Of a DNA stretch of 64,000 nucleotides, positions 22,805 through 34,382 are shown piece by piece (position 1 is the first letter of the stretch; each line of letters opens with the position of its first letter). Origin of the DNA: Scedosporium boydii (lineage: Eukaryota; Ascomycota; Sordariomycetes; Microascales; Microascaceae); the NCBI GenBank assembly GCA_002221725.1, contig NJFT01000020.1:243469-307468 (forward strand), in the 5' to 3' direction. The translations under genes and the position numbers were made by a program. Under the pieces are notes generated by a model. The model saw only the letters and a program-made list of their open reading frames with translations, made no database searches and was not told where the DNA came from.

Positions 22805-24081
22805 ATGGGCAGCTCAGAAGCGAGGAAAGACACCAAGGAAAGGCGAGTCGGGCAACCAATATCCGGGGAACTCCTCGAGGTACGTTTTGTGGCTCCTCTA
22901 TCCTTGAGTCTTGTCATGTCACGTTATTACTGGGCGCTCACACTCGGCAGATTCGGCGACAAAGGAATCGCGAAGCCCAGAACGTCTTCCGCCAGCGACG
23001 TCAGGCTGCGGCACTGGCACAGACCCACCGCATCCAACACCTGGAGCAGACGATCGAGGAGATGAGCCGCGCCTTCACAGGATTTGTAGATGAGGTGCTA
23101 GAAGCTCAGACGATTGGCCCTGATAACCCCGCTCTCCTGAACAACCTGCACCATGTCTCCGCTCGGATTCTTTCACTCGCCAAGGGGGCAGTTGATGTTG
23201 AGGAATTGGCCACGCCACCAGCAACACTCACCCACTCTAACAATCAGCCTGTCATCGGCCAGGGGGTCGAGACCACGGAATCAAACTTTCAATCCATGTC
23301 TCGAACCCCATCAAGGTCGATAATTCCGCTGCGTCAAGTCTTCGGTAATGGTTGGACCACATCCACCACGCCTGAACTCTCCAACATACAGCCAATTCAA
23401 CGCTTGCCTCCCGATATAGCAACAGCTCTTTCGGCTCTCGGCTCTTTCTCCCTTCGTCTGCTCGAAGCAACCCTAATCTATGGGTATCGTTTGCTCTTAG
23501 AACATATCCCAGAGATGACCGATGAGGCTGGGTTAGCGCTCTGTTCTCGGCCGCCACAGCAGCTCGCTGCATGCTTTCGCTGGCTACTAGGGCCTGGGAG
23601 GGAATACATGTATCGAATGTCGGGGGTTGCATGGGAAGCCAGCCATAGCGCGACTTTACAACCGCCGGATTCGTCAACCCCTTGCTCTATGCCACCTTGC
23701 CCCGACACCACGCTTGAAGTCAATCACCCCAGAGAGAAGGCCGAGTATCTCACCGCTATTGGAGTCCAGAGACGGTTGCAAAGCCTTGGCGCTAAAATGC
23801 TAGACGCAGATACGATGGAGCTCCGGTTGGATGGGTCGCGATTTGGTACCGAAGATGATCTCAGATTCTTCACATCAGGGCCGGCGCCACCGGCTTCGTG
23901 GAGCTACATCGATTTCTTCTCTATATATCATGCTCAGCCGAGCTCTGTTACGATGATACTCAGAGTGCCAGAATTCATACAAAACATGACGCAAATATCT
24001 ACTTGCTTGGGAAATGGCCCGGGGTATTCAGAGAAGGAGCTGGCTAGAGTAATGAAGGCATCTGCATCTATTGTCAAGTAG
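22805..24081 (+). CDS. bZIP transcription factor, AP-1/Yap-like basic region
   Basis: Model: exons 22805-22879 and 22951-24081, intron of 71 bp (GTACGT...CGGCAG), giving 401 residues. The intron is needed to join the start MGSSEARKDTKERR to the DNA-binding region; an unspliced frame from 22750 is also open, but its N-terminus is unlike a bZIP. Residues 27-42 read RRQRNREAQNVFRQRR, matching N-x-x-A-Q-x-x-F-R, the signature of fungal AP-1/Pap1-type basic regions that contact DNA. A heptad-like zipper follows (about 46-75). The remaining 320 residues have no domain I recognise and no AP-1-type cysteine-rich C-terminus, so redox sensing is not indicated. Expected to be nuclear and to act as a dimer. 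The next gene downstream, a dehydrogenase, could be a target, but nothing in the sequence proves that. Confidence 0.8.
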
Positions 24082-24895
24082 AGTTTGCATATGCCCCATT
24101 CAATGCGATGAGCACAGCTCTCGAGAGTTGTCACCAGATCCGTGCTCATCCCAAATTATAGAACTAATACCATACCGTATATATATCTCCGCCAGCTAAT
24201 CTCGCCTTAGGTGTGTGCTAATATTTGAAAGGTACCTCTTTCAGCAAGTCATTGTCTCTAACCCTGCTGCCGTTGGATGGCGTCTTTGCTCTTCTTCAAG
24301 ACCCACCCGGCCATATGATATAAATGCCTCAACTGCCCATGTTTACACGGCCCTGTCATGTTCTTCGGGATTGCAACGTGTTCTAGGGCGACCGGCCCCG
24401 TTTTTCGGGGAAATTGTGTAACATTTCCGATGCTGTCGTGGCTTCACATGCCGATTGAGGCAGGAGGAACCTATTTGCCGCGGCCAGCTGTAGCTATGGG
24501 AAGGTTGACCTGTTTCGTTTCATTATGGAACGCTGCCTCGGCTCCGGAGATTTTTGTAATTGTTCCGAGTGAATCGGGGAGGTCTTACCATAGTTCGTAT
24601 TAGTTGATCTGATTTCGAAGCGGACAGGATGACCAAGGCTTTTCTATACACACGAAAAGGCGTAAATGTACTCTAATTTCTTAGTGTTACAAATCTGTAA
24701 ATGTCTGTATGTATTGTACATCTCACAGAATGAGTTAAGAGTATATCGTAGTTGTCACATCAGCCCTGGAAGTATATAAAGAAAAGGATCCGCGGAATCA
24801 AATTCATTCTCTCCTGCATCAAGAAAGAAGCTTGCTCCTCGCTTTCATCCGCTTAATCTTATATACCGCTTGAACTATCACACCGCTTCATCGTC
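24082..24895. other. Intergenic region upstream of the dehydrogenase
   Basis: No convincing gene. Short open frames at 24215-24603 have no recognisable content. It contains the bZIP 3' end and the dehydrogenase promoter. Confidence 0.5.
24773..24780 (+). promoter_or_regulatory. TATA box of the dehydrogenase gene
   Basis: TATATAAA lies 116 bp before the ATG at 24896, with a pyrimidine- and CA-rich leader between them. Spacing fits a start of transcription near 24,805 and a leader of about 90 bases. Confidence 0.5.
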
Positions 24896-25666
24896 ATGGC
24901 TAGCGCCCCGAAAACTTACCTGATTACAGGTGCCAATCGAGGAATTGGCAAGGGTCTCGCTCAACAGCTCCTCCAAAGGCCTAGATTGAATATCATAGCA
25001 GCCGCCAGAGACCCGGCTAAGGCAGTTGCTGCACTTGCCGAACTGCCAAAGGGCGAGGGCACTACTCTCATCATCCTCAAGATCGACTCCAATAGCGATA
25101 CGGATGCGGGAAACGCTCTATCTCGGCTTGAAGAAGAACACGGCATCACGTCAATCGACGTCGTTATCGCAAACGCGGGCATTTCTCATTCAAACGGCCC
25201 AGTACGCGACAACACGCCCGAAGCTCTTCGCGACCATTTCAACGTCAATACCATTGCGCCAGTGTCACTCTTCCAAGCAGTTTACCCCCTACTAAAAGCA
25301 AGCAAGACTGGCAATCCTATCTTCCTGCCAATCTCGACAGCGCTTGGCAGTATTGGCCTCCAACCAAGCCTAAGCGCATTTCCATCAGCTTTCAGCCCTT
25401 ACGGCGTCAGCAAAACGGCTTTGAATTGGCTTGTGGTCCGGATCCACCTGGAAGAGCCGTGGTTGACAACCTGGGTGGTACATCCGGGTCTGGTTCTGAC
25501 GGATATGACCGGCCAATTCGCGTCTCATGGCATTGACCCCGCCACGCTTGGTGCTATCCCTGTTGAAACAAGTGTTGCCGGGTTGCTGCGAGAGATAGAT
25601 GCGGCGAGCCGTGAGAAATACGGAGGCACCTTCAGGAACTACGATGGCGAGGTGCTACCATGGTAA
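24896..25666 (+). CDS. Short-chain dehydrogenase/reductase, fungal ketoreductase-like
   Basis: A 256-residue single-exon gene with all landmarks of a classical SDR. The cofactor motif TGANRGIG is at 11-18, the structural NAG at 93-95, the catalytic Ser at about 147, and Tyr169/Lys173 in YGVSK. Length is typical. The arrangement resembles the norsolorinic-acid-ketoreductase-like and carbonyl-reductase-like SDRs of filamentous fungi, which reduce ketones with NADPH in the cytosol; the substrate cannot be read from the sequence. The arginine in TGANRG and a basic residue at the end of the second strand (AARDPAK) agree with NADP(H) preference. It follows the bZIP gene on the same strand and converges with the M20 gene. 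No polyketide synthase or other pathway gene is nearby. Confidence 0.9.
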   Translation: MASAPKTYLITGANRGIGKGLAQQLLQRPRLNIIAAARDPAKAVAALAELPKGEGTTLIILKIDSNSDTDAGNALSRLEEEHGITSIDVVIANAGISHSNGPVRDNTPEALRDHFNVNTIAPVSLFQAVYPLLKASKTGNPIFLPISTALGSIGLQPSLSAFPSAFSPYGVSKTALNWLVVRIHLEEPWLTTWVVHPGLVLTDMTGQFASHGIDPATLGAIPVETSVAGLLREIDAASREKYGGTFRNYDGEVLPW

Positions 25667-26099
25667 TTGGAATATGCAGCAGTGAACGCTTTGCCACTTC
25701 GGTGGTCCTGGCCTACATGGCGGAGCAGGTCAGAAATTAGGTGGAATTGATGCACTGTCTTGACTATCATATTAGCTGAAAGAGGGTTTCTGTTCGACTG
25801 TGTCCTATGACTCCTGTCTCAAGCATCGTGATCCCGGTCCTTTTCTAATAGATAGTTCCTGTTGAAAGCCCCAGTTGTTGCCCTAGCCCACTGAAAAATG
25901 AAAATATCCCGTGTTTCCAGGCTTGTAATGTAATAATTACCCCCGTATTTGAGTCGCTTGCTCATCTACCGATATTGAGATATAAAATACAACTCGGTAA
26001 CCGGACATCATGCCGCTGGTTTCGAGACTAGAAAAATCTTAACGCTGAGTTGTGAGTCAGGAGTCATCGGATCTCTGCCCAAATACCTCCTCCGTTCCT
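25667..26099. other. Convergent intergenic region
   Basis: 433 bp between the 3' ends of the dehydrogenase and the M20 gene. No gene seen. Confidence 0.5.
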
Positions 26100-27449
26100 T
26101 CATTTCACACCAACCGCCCTCTTCATATCCTCCTGCCATTCATACTCCACCACCTCAGCAAACACATCATCCTTCAAAACCTCCCACCCAACAGCCGCCA
26201 TACCCTTGGCGGCTTCCATAGCTCGGCGATACGAATCCCTCGTCCCAGCAGTAGCAGCAAATCCCTTCGTGTGATTCCCTTGTCCTACTTCCGTATCGAT
26301 GCCAAAAGCGCCGTGGAAGCCGGGGCATTCGTACGTCACATTGCCCATATCTGTGCTCCCAGCGAGGAAATCCGGCGGGTCGTTGTAGGACACAGTTCCC
26401 TTCGGCATTGCCTCCATATACTCCTGACACAGCGATACGCTGGGTCGCAGATCGGCGTAGCTGTTGATCGGCTCGACGCGCATGCCGCACCCCGTCGCCA
26501 AGGCTGCTCCTTCGAAGCACTTCAACACGCGTTGCCAGAGAGCCTCGGCATTTGCTTTCGTATCGCTGCGTACGTAGTATTCGACGCAGCAGTCAGCGGG
26601 GACAACGTTAGGCCTATCCCCGGCCCGAGGAAACACGCCGTGGATGCGCTCGTGAGGTCGAATCTGCTGTCTCAACATCGAAACCGCATTATAAGACAGA
26701 CAAACGGCGTCGAGAGCGTTCACTCCATTCCAGGGCTCAATGGCAGCGTGCGCCTCCCTCCCTGTAAAGTAAACCCTCATCTTGATATTCGCCAACATCC
26801 TGTAATACGCAACGCCTCGAATCGGCGGCTTCAAAAGATACCCCGCTCCCGGATGGAGCATCAAACTAGCCGCCGCCCCGCGATAAGCACCCGCCTCGAT
26901 CAGCTTCAACTTCCCCCCACCGCCCTCCTCAGCTGGTGTTCCGAGAAGCCGAACACGACCCGGAAGTTTAGATTCTTTAAGAGCAGCAGCCACGGCGAGG
27001 AAGGCGGCGAAGCTGGAGCTTGCGATGAGGTTGTGTCCGCAGGCGTGGCCGATGCCGGGGAGCGCGTCGTACTCGGCATTGAAGATAATGAGGCGACCAC
27101 CTTCGCCGACCTCGGATGAAAAGGATGTTTCGACGCCGTAGGCATGTGGTGTTACGGGGAAGCCTAGTTTCTGAAGAGCGGATACAAGGGTATTGTGGGC
27201 TTCGCGCTCTTCGAAGGCGAGCTCTGGGTTAGAGTGAATCTGATTAAGTGTTAGAGAGGATTCGAACGGAGAAGGTTGAATTGACCTTACTGCGGAGTTG
27301 ACGGAAGCGATGTGAGTGTCATTGTTATCGATGATTTCGGAGAGATATCGCGTCCAGTCCCCGTCCTTTGGACTCGGCGTCGATTGCGGGTCGGTCGAAG
27401 TCATTGCCGTAGCACAGAGACCGATAACTATTAAAATGGTACTCTGCAA
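26100..27449 (-). CDS. M20-family metallo-amidohydrolase / peptidase (ACY1L2-like)
   Basis: Model: exons 27449-27291 and 27239-26100 on the minus strand, intron of 51 bp (GTAAGG...CTAACACTTAATCAG). The intron is a multiple of three and stays open, but removing it gives the family's normal N-terminal run SA-IHSNPELAFEE. The protein is 432 residues. Metal ligands are visible: D111 in AEYDAL, H118 and H122 in GHACGHN, and the catalytic pair E157-E158 in TPAEEGG. A dimerisation-domain region follows. M20D enzymes of this type hydrolyse amide bonds of N-acyl amino acids or small dipeptides using one or two zinc ions. The first 16 residues are hydrophobic (STILIVIGLCATA); they could be a signal peptide, or the start may be the second Met at about 27404, which would make it cytosolic. 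Start choice is uncertain. Confidence 0.85.
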   Translation of the reverse strand: MQSTILIVIGLCATAMTSTDPQSTPSPKDGDWTRYLSEIIDNNDTHIASVNSAVRSIQPSPFESSLTLNQIHSNPELAFEEREAHNTLVSALQKLGFPVTPHAYGVETSFSSEVGEGGRLIIFNAEYDALPGIGHACGHNLIASSSFAAFLAVAAALKESKLPGRVRLLGTPAEEGGGGKLKLIEAGAYRGAAASLMLHPGAGYLLKPPIRGVAYYRMLANIKMRVYFTGREAHAAIEPWNGVNALDAVCLSYNAVSMLRQQIRPHERIHGVFPRAGDRPNVVPADCCVEYYVRSDTKANAEALWQRVLKCFEGAALATGCGMRVEPINSYADLRPSVSLCQEYMEAMPKGTVSYNDPPDFLAGSTDMGNVTYECPGFHGAFGIDTEVGQGNHTKGFAATAGTRDSYRRAMEAAKGMAAVGWEVLKDDVFAEVVEYEWQEDMKRAVGVK

Positions 27450-28121
27450 AGTATCAAAGTTCGAGGGCTGAGTGTTTAACTGGTAAGTTTGGTTCGGCGT
27501 GAGTTTATCAACAGCATTGACGGGTGATCCATGAATCCATCAAGTTGAACTTCCTATTCTTGATTTCCCCGCAGCTTCGAGGAAGCGGCGAACTTTACCA
27601 ACGAGAAGGGACGATCTCGATTGGTTAAATGCGGAAACATCGATTTTCTAATGGTTTCAATTGGTCGCTCGATCCGGGGCCTAACAATTGGGTAGTGAGA
27701 CAAGCTCGCTAGTAGAGAGTCGGAGAGACTGGAATGGATCAATTGATGTTTAGATCTGCGCGTTTAGATATATTAGCACCAAGCTTTACCCGTTCCTCGG
27801 GTGTTGGTGCGATCTACCCGTCATTCTTGAATCTGAGATACACGCTTCGATACTGCCTCGCTTCACGGTTATGAAAATTGTCAATTCCTATGCTCATCTT
27901 CCACCTGAACATATTTTCAGCCAGACTGCAGGACGACAGCGAAACCCAACCCAATCAAAACGCAAACTCGGAAGCGCCTTCTTTATCATTGGGCAGCGCA
28001 GTTTATGCCATGGCGCGACGATGATGCTTCGCCCCTTGAACCCCTCATCTGTGCCTGCAGCCTGGTCAAAATCCTTTGAGTTTTCTCCTTCCCCCTTCAA
28101 ATCCTCAAGTCTCGATTCGCC
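27450..28121. other. Divergent intergenic region
   Basis: 672 bp between the M20 gene (minus) and the STAND gene (plus). It must hold both promoters; I see no gene and no strong TATA box. Confidence 0.4.
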
Positions 28122-31100
28122 ATGGATCCCGCATCGGCCATAGGCCTCGCAAGCAGCATCATTACATTCATAGAGTTCTCGTGCAAAGTTGTCACCATCG
28201 CCAATGAACTCTACGAGTCAAACAATGGCATGACGAAAGAAAACACCCGGATCCTTAGGGTTATCGGTGATTTGAAGGAGAGCTCCCATGGACTCAAAGT
28301 TAGCATTGGGTCCTCCTCTGAGCACGATGTGGCACTCCAGAAGTTGGCGGCGGAGTGCGAATCAACGTCAGGCGAACTTATCGCCATTCTGGAAAAGCTT
28401 AAGCTTGCGAGCCAGTCAAAAAGGGAGTGGCTCAAGAAGACATGGACCAACCAGAGGAAGCGGAAAGAGATTGCTTCCCTCGAAGCTCGCCTTAGGGAGT
28501 ACTGAAATCAAATGAGTTTCCGTCTGCTATGTTTGCTGAAGTATGTATATCTTGTTCAGGAACTGTTGAATGGTGCTGGCACCGAGTCGATACAGCGAAG
28601 AAACATCCACGACCAAAAAGCAGCTAGATCTTGTTCAAGCCGCGTCGAGAAAAATGGACTGCACTTCTTCCGTCAAAATTGGGGATATCCGCCAGGAGCT
28701 CGTTTCTCTTCTATCACCTTTGCAGGATAAGACGAGTCTTCTATCCGAGATAAACGAGAAGTTGCAGTCACTGCAGGCAGTCGTCAAATCTACCGATCGC
28801 GAGACGAGGGTCTTACAGCATCTGCATTTTGAAACTATACATGCACGTGAGGATTCGATTGAAGATGCGCCTTATGAGATGTTCCGCTGGATCCTAGACT
28901 CAGAAGACGGCAACCAAGGCGGGATCAGTCCCGAGCTCAGCAGTGATGCCGATGGTTCCAGTTCCGAAGGGACTGATGAGAAACAAATGAAAGCGGCGAG
29001 GAAGCGTTTGCAAAACTGGCTTTCTTCAGGCACCGGAGTATTCCACATCTCCGGGAAGGCTGGGTCCGGAAAGTCGACTTTGATGAAGCTGCTCTGCACG
29101 GACCGGAGGACACATAAACTGCTTCAGGTCTGGGCCGGTCGCAGGAAATTGGTATTCGCACCCTTCTACTTCTGGAATGCGGGAAATGAACTCCAAAAAT
29201 CCCTCGACGGGCTCTATCGCTCTATTCTGTTCCACATTCTAAGACAATGTCCGCAACTTATCCCGAACGCTTTCCCCGATCAGTGGGAACAACTGTCCGC
29301 AGTCCACTCATCCAGTCTCGGGTTGGAAGTTGACCTATTCCGACCGCCTCACATTAAGAAGGCCTTCGGTCGTCTGATTCAGAGCTCATTGGACTTTGAC
29401 AATACCGGGATCTGTCTCTTTATAGACGGACTCGACGAGTACAACGGCAAGCCCTACGATCATCAGCTCCTGGCAACTAATATCGTCACATGGTCTAAGT
29501 CTGCAAATGTTAAAATATGCGTTAGCTCTCGACCTCATGTGGAGTTTGTGGACACTTTTGATAAGAGTCTGAGAATCAACCTCCACCATTTGATGGCGCA
29601 AGATATAACTCGGCTGGGCTGTCGAATGTTTAAGAGCAGCTCTAATTTCTCTAGAGTCGAAAACACATATCGCTCCCTAGTCGAGGAGATTGTTAGTCGC
29701 GCCGAGGGGGTGTTCTTGTGGGCACATCTTGTCTTGAAATCAATAATCAGCGAAGTTGGTCTTCATAGCAGCTACAAGAGGTTGCGGGAAAAGATTCAGA
29801 GCATGCCCAGAGAGCTGGATGAGCTCTACGATAAGATGTTGGGAACATTGGAACCCGGGGACAGGAGCCGGGCTAATCTCCTGCTCATATTGGTGCTCAC
29901 ACACCCGTTTTCACGTTTGAACTCGACTTACTTTATGGGACTGGAAATCACCGACATCGCCACCGACCCCAGCTTCCCTTCCGATGGGTAAGTGATCCCC
30001 TTTAGGTCGAAAAAGGAGTTTCTTGATATGTATGAGATGATTAAAAAACAAATATCTAGCCTCACCCGAGGCTTGCTTGTGGTTACAGGCGACTACTCAC
30101 CGTTTGGTGCAGACAGACTCATCTGTCAGAACCTTGATTTCTTTCACAAGACAGTTCGCGACTACTTGGAGACGCCGAGGCGACTTACAGAGTTTCTAGA
30201 CGAGTTCACAAATATTAACCTCCTCCAATTACATAGTCAATTGAAGCTTGCCCAGATCGTAAGAGGATCATCTTTACTCAAGGGAAATCGTGAGGAGGAG
30301 GGTATCCTGCGCGGGGAAATAGACGGGGCGTTTCTTTCATATCTGCCCCATGGCCGGCTTTTGAAGTACTTTCCCCAGTACCGTCTCCCATCGGAGAACT
30401 GGATCCAACATTCTCACGCGGAAATGACCCTACTTCGCCGATATTGCGGCACCTTAATTGGGACTAGGTATCGGAATGTGTTTCAGAAAGGGAGAGGAAT
30501 ATCCTTGGAACGCCCTGACGCCTCTGGCTCATTCCTACATTACGCAATTAGCCATGGCCAGATCCGATACACTCGCGAGGAGCTGAGGAAGGGAGTCGAG
30601 CAGCAGAGTGTCTCTTCTGGGGTGCTTCTGCCAACAGCAGATAGTCCTTCGGATCTGAACGCTCTCCTCAGTGCCCTGATCGACGCGGCTAGCCCTAATA
30701 ACACGTGCGAGTTGCTGCTTCATAATGGATTCTCAGCCCGGCAAAGTGTTGACTGCTTTCAACCCGCTAGAACGGCCGACTCTTTCGCAAAAGCTGGAAG
30801 CGTGAGCATCTGGCTGCTCTTTGTACTCATTTTACGAACTCGTCTGTCCTATTTTAATGTTCTCGAGAAATTTTTACGTGACGACCCTGAACTTCCCGGG
30901 GTATTGGTTTTCTTCCTTTCCGGGGACGGTGTTTTCCATGGCGAAGGCAGTTCAGACCTCTTCAGCCTAACGATCCGAGACATAGTCACAATTTTGTCGC
31001 CTCCCAATGCACCCGCATTATTGGAATTGCTCCCTCCGACAGACCGCAAATCGATAGCCTCGGACAGGGTAGTTGAGGCTGTGAGGACTGGGGTGGCTAT

Positions 31101-31158
31101 GCGTCGGGTGAGCAGAATTGGGGCAGTTAGGAATTTTGAAGCCCGGAAAACCGGTTGA
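28122..31158 (+). pseudogene. NLR-like STAND protein: HeLo-like N-domain + NACHT, with two in-frame stops
   Basis: Exon 1 is 28122-28540; the intron 28541-28595 (GTATGT...TACAG) joins LLCLL-N-EETST as in the family. The frame then runs to 31158, 993 residues counting the stops. Residues 1-127 match the fungal STAND N-terminal (HeLo-like, PF17111-type) domain, starting MDPASAIGLASSIITFIEF. NACHT: Walker A GKAGSGKST at 293-301, Walker B LFIDGLDE at 414-421, sensor-like CVSSRP. A conserved FHKTVRDYL lies after the ATPase. Proteins of this class act as intracellular sensors that trigger regulated cell death. The frame is broken by TGA at 28503-28505, where relatives have Arg (so CGA to TGA), and by TAA at 29989-29991 (CAA to TAA fits). 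Both regions around the stops are conserved coding sequence, so this looks like a recent pseudogene. An optional last intron (31068-31125, 58 bp) would extend the frame to 31357. Confidence 0.8.
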
Positions 31159-32927
31159 TGTGGTGCTCATAACACCGAGTGACGACAAAGTTAGGCAACT
31201 AATTTCTCGTCCTGTGGCCCTTGTAGATCCCTCCACGCTGGACGGGCTTCAGCAGTGGCTCAGAGGCCCAGGTATTGATCAGGCCTACACAGTCCTCGGG
31301 GCAGCGTCACAGTCTGAAGTGCGCTTTGGCGAGGATTGGTGGGTCCGGGTTTGGTGAGAATCTTGGGAGCGAAACGGATCCCAGAGCTATCCGAGATTGC
31401 CGGTAGTAGCGAATGGAGAAAGATAGTTGAACCTCGTCTTCGCTGCCAATATGGGTTATCTGTTGGGCAGCTAATCAGCAAATACCAGAACTGAGAGGGA
31501 CCTGGAACCGAAAAAAAGGCCACCAAACGTAACCTAGAACCCATTCTGGGTTCGTCATCGTCATTTGGGAGCAAGAAGTAATCGCCTGTTCCTACCTCGA
31601 ATCCCTGAGTTCCTCCCATCCAGGGCCTTGTAATAACCAAAGCTCCCATGCCTATTCTAAACCTCCATGTTTCTTCCCAATCACAACTGCCTGCGATCGC
31701 ATAATCAGACCGCCCCCAGTTTTGCCATCGCTTGATCCCGCCTGCCCTGATTGGAAAAAGAATAATGTATAGCCCAGAGTGATTCTGTCAGCCGTTCGAG
31801 TAGCGACACCCTCTTCACCAACGACCCAAAATGAGGAGCTGTCCAGCTGCTGCTTCCCCAGTGCCGCCCGTTATAGCGGCTTGTTCTGAAATGAAGCCTC
31901 TTCTGTTATAGTAACTTCTCCAGTCCTTCTCATCCGCTTTCCGAAACTAATCCGCTACTGTTCGGCGTCGGGACTTGGCTCAGAGCTGCTGATACGGTGA
32001 CGTCGAAGTCTTTTAAATCCGATCAATATCACGAGTTTCACCGAGGTTCTCTCTAGAGGCACTCGTTACACAAACCAAGACGTTGGTTTATTGAATATTG
32101 AATGTTCGTTGCCTAGCAAGTTTATGGAGACATCAATGTGATATCTAACAATTGCTCCCTTTGCTGGCTGATATTCTCTGTATCAAACACAACATCCACG
32201 TTCTTAGTTCTGTTCCGTTTTGTGTGTTCAAACTGAACTTCAATGTGGAGCAAAGAAACTTGACCTCATTTCCTGAGGCCTCGAGTTTTCAAGATTGTCC
32301 CATCGAAATATCCCATCCCGGGCTTTTATCACTGATAAGTTCACATCCTCTAAAGCCCACATGGCTGCTTTTGCTTATTTCGTTGACTCCGACAATCAGA
32401 ACAAGCCGTGGAGCATAACTTCCTCCAGGCATGGCAAGCAGAGAATGTTTCGAGCTGCCGGGGCAGATTCTAATTAGATCTTCCCTCACTGCCGCTGTCA
32501 TCGACATATGAGTGGTGAAGTTGTTGGAGACATTGCATAAATAACTGTCGAATGTTCATTCGACCTGAGTCCGGTCAGTCTAGTTGAATCAGTATTGTAG
32601 TCAGTCATGAAAGAGTATTATTCTCAACATTCACACAAATGCAACGACATGGATCACGACACCGCTCACTCTGTGTGAACATACACCCTCGAGAGTAGCT
32701 GCTAGTCCCCGAACTATTTCTAGACTATTAAAGGAAATGCTAATCGAAGCGAATGATTAATCTAGCTCCTTCAGCTAGCTACAATTCAATAATACCGTTA
32801 CTTCTCCGTTCCATCATTGAATCTTCTTCATATACTAGCCCACTGCACCTATCCGTCTTCCTTATGACGTGTGATTGTGCCGTTTCTTTCCGCGGCTTTA
32901 ACCATTCGAAGCAATCAACCAGGGCAA
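31159..32927. other. Long intergenic region
   Basis: 1.77 kb without a recognisable gene. 31159-31357 could be a last exon of the STAND gene (see that entry). The minus frame at 31260-31649 and the plus frame at 32152-32418 have no recognisable content. Confidence 0.4.
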
Positions 32928-34382
32928 TTAATGGTGCGCATACCACCGGGCCAAGAGTGCCCTAGTACTCTCTTGCTTAACCTTACCCTGTAGCCAAGAC
33001 GGCAAGGCTTCCTCTTCCCCCATTAACGCCGGGCGCTCGGGTCCCTTCGCAGCGGTAACCCGACCTTCGGCGGGACTTGCAACCTTGATGTGAAGCTGAC
33101 GTTGCTTGGTCGTAGTAGTCTCAGCCACGGTCACTTCTCCTAGGAGCGTATATCCTTGTTGCGAGTCAACCGTCCCCTGCGTCGCCATCAGTCCACGGGT
33201 GTCTCTGCTGGCCATGACAACTACGTCGGTATTCTCACTAATATTCTCACTAGTATCGGTATCCTTGGGGCTAGGCGTAGCTTCGGCGATGCTGGCGGTG
33301 GACTCAATGCCCGTTGCTTGCTCAATCCAATCATGTAAGAACTCGAAGTTGGGATCTTCGGCACTTTCGAAATGGCACATCGTGACGTGGTCGGCCTCCA
33401 CTGGCAAAGTCTGCTCGTGAGTGACATCCATCCGGGCGACTGACATATCGACAATGAGACTATCGGTGCCGGGCCAAGGCAGCATCTCGTACAGACTGAC
33501 GAGGTGGTAGTTGGGAGCGAGCTGGCGGAACTTGGCGTTGATATCGGCGAGGCATTCGGAGTCGCGCTTCAGAGCCTCGGCGAGGGGAGAGCGCTTGCCC
33601 GAGGACTTGTCGAGGCCGGAGAAGGCGAGAGAGATGTGGTCCCACATGTCTTTTTTCTTGTCCGTGCCGGCGTGCGGCGTGCCAAAGAAAATCTGGTCGG
33701 GGACGGCGTGGCCAGTGTCAGTCTGTGTCGCAGTATCAAGCGAGGTTGTTGGTAGAGTTGACTGGGTGGACGGGGAGAGAACTTACAATACCCTTGGTTG
33801 CTTGAGCAATTGAATTGAACCTACGGTTATATTCCGCAGTATATAGAGCCTAGGAAAATAGGGGTTAAGTCAGTAAAAAGTCGGTAATGCTAATCCGGAA
33901 CGTCCATCCATCGGCGACGACGCTGACCTGCTTAACAATGAGTCCACCCAGGCAATGGGCGACGAAAACGATGGGCCGTTCTGACCCTGCTCGACGCCTC
34001 TTGACCGACAGGAACGAGAGCAGGGATAGGGCGTTGTCCCTGATTCGGGCGGCTGAGTTGCTGCGGTACATGTCGCCGTTGTATCCAAAGGACAAGACCC
34101 TCATGTTCGGCCAAAGCAACGGGAGCAGGTCCCTGGGCCACAGTACTGGTTTGGAATTGGCATCTCCTTCCCTATGCTCCCAGGTTCGTATGGGATCTCC
34201 GTCGACACCGTGGACGAGAACGAGACTAGGAAAGGGAAAAGGATGCTTCATTAGTATTTCTTTCTACCCCTGGCCCCCGACCGTAGGTATCAGTATCGAG
34301 CATGGACTTACTCAATGCCCCCAGTACCGTTACCACCCGCTGCTGGGACGTGAAGCTCTCGAAGGCTCACTCGCTGAGACAT
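32928..34382 (-). CDS. Stand-alone alpha/beta-hydrolase (DUF676/lipase-like) with Cys at the nucleophile position
   Basis: Four exons on the minus strand: 34382-34312, 34225-33928, 33849-33787, 33692-32928; introns of 86, 78 and 94 bp, all GT-AG. Product 398 residues. After a short start comes DLVLVHGVDGDPIRTW (oxyanion-hole strand, from residue 24), then RVLSFGYNGD, then VAHCLGGLIVKQ at 112-123, then IFFGTPHAGTDKK from 145, then EADHVTMCHF with the probable catalytic His246. In relatives the nucleophile motif is HSLGG; here it is HCLGG, so Cys115 replaces Ser. The C-terminal 130 residues are Thr/Glu/Lys-rich and probably disordered. The fold is that of the serine-esterase domains found at the N-terminus of many fungal NACHT/NB-ARC proteins, but no ATPase follows. 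It is divergent from a second stand-alone hydrolase at 35141. Confidence 0.85.

Noticed and set aside
26052..27119. 355-codon plus frame
   Set aside because: Antisense to the M20 amidohydrolase, which has clear metal ligands on the minus strand.
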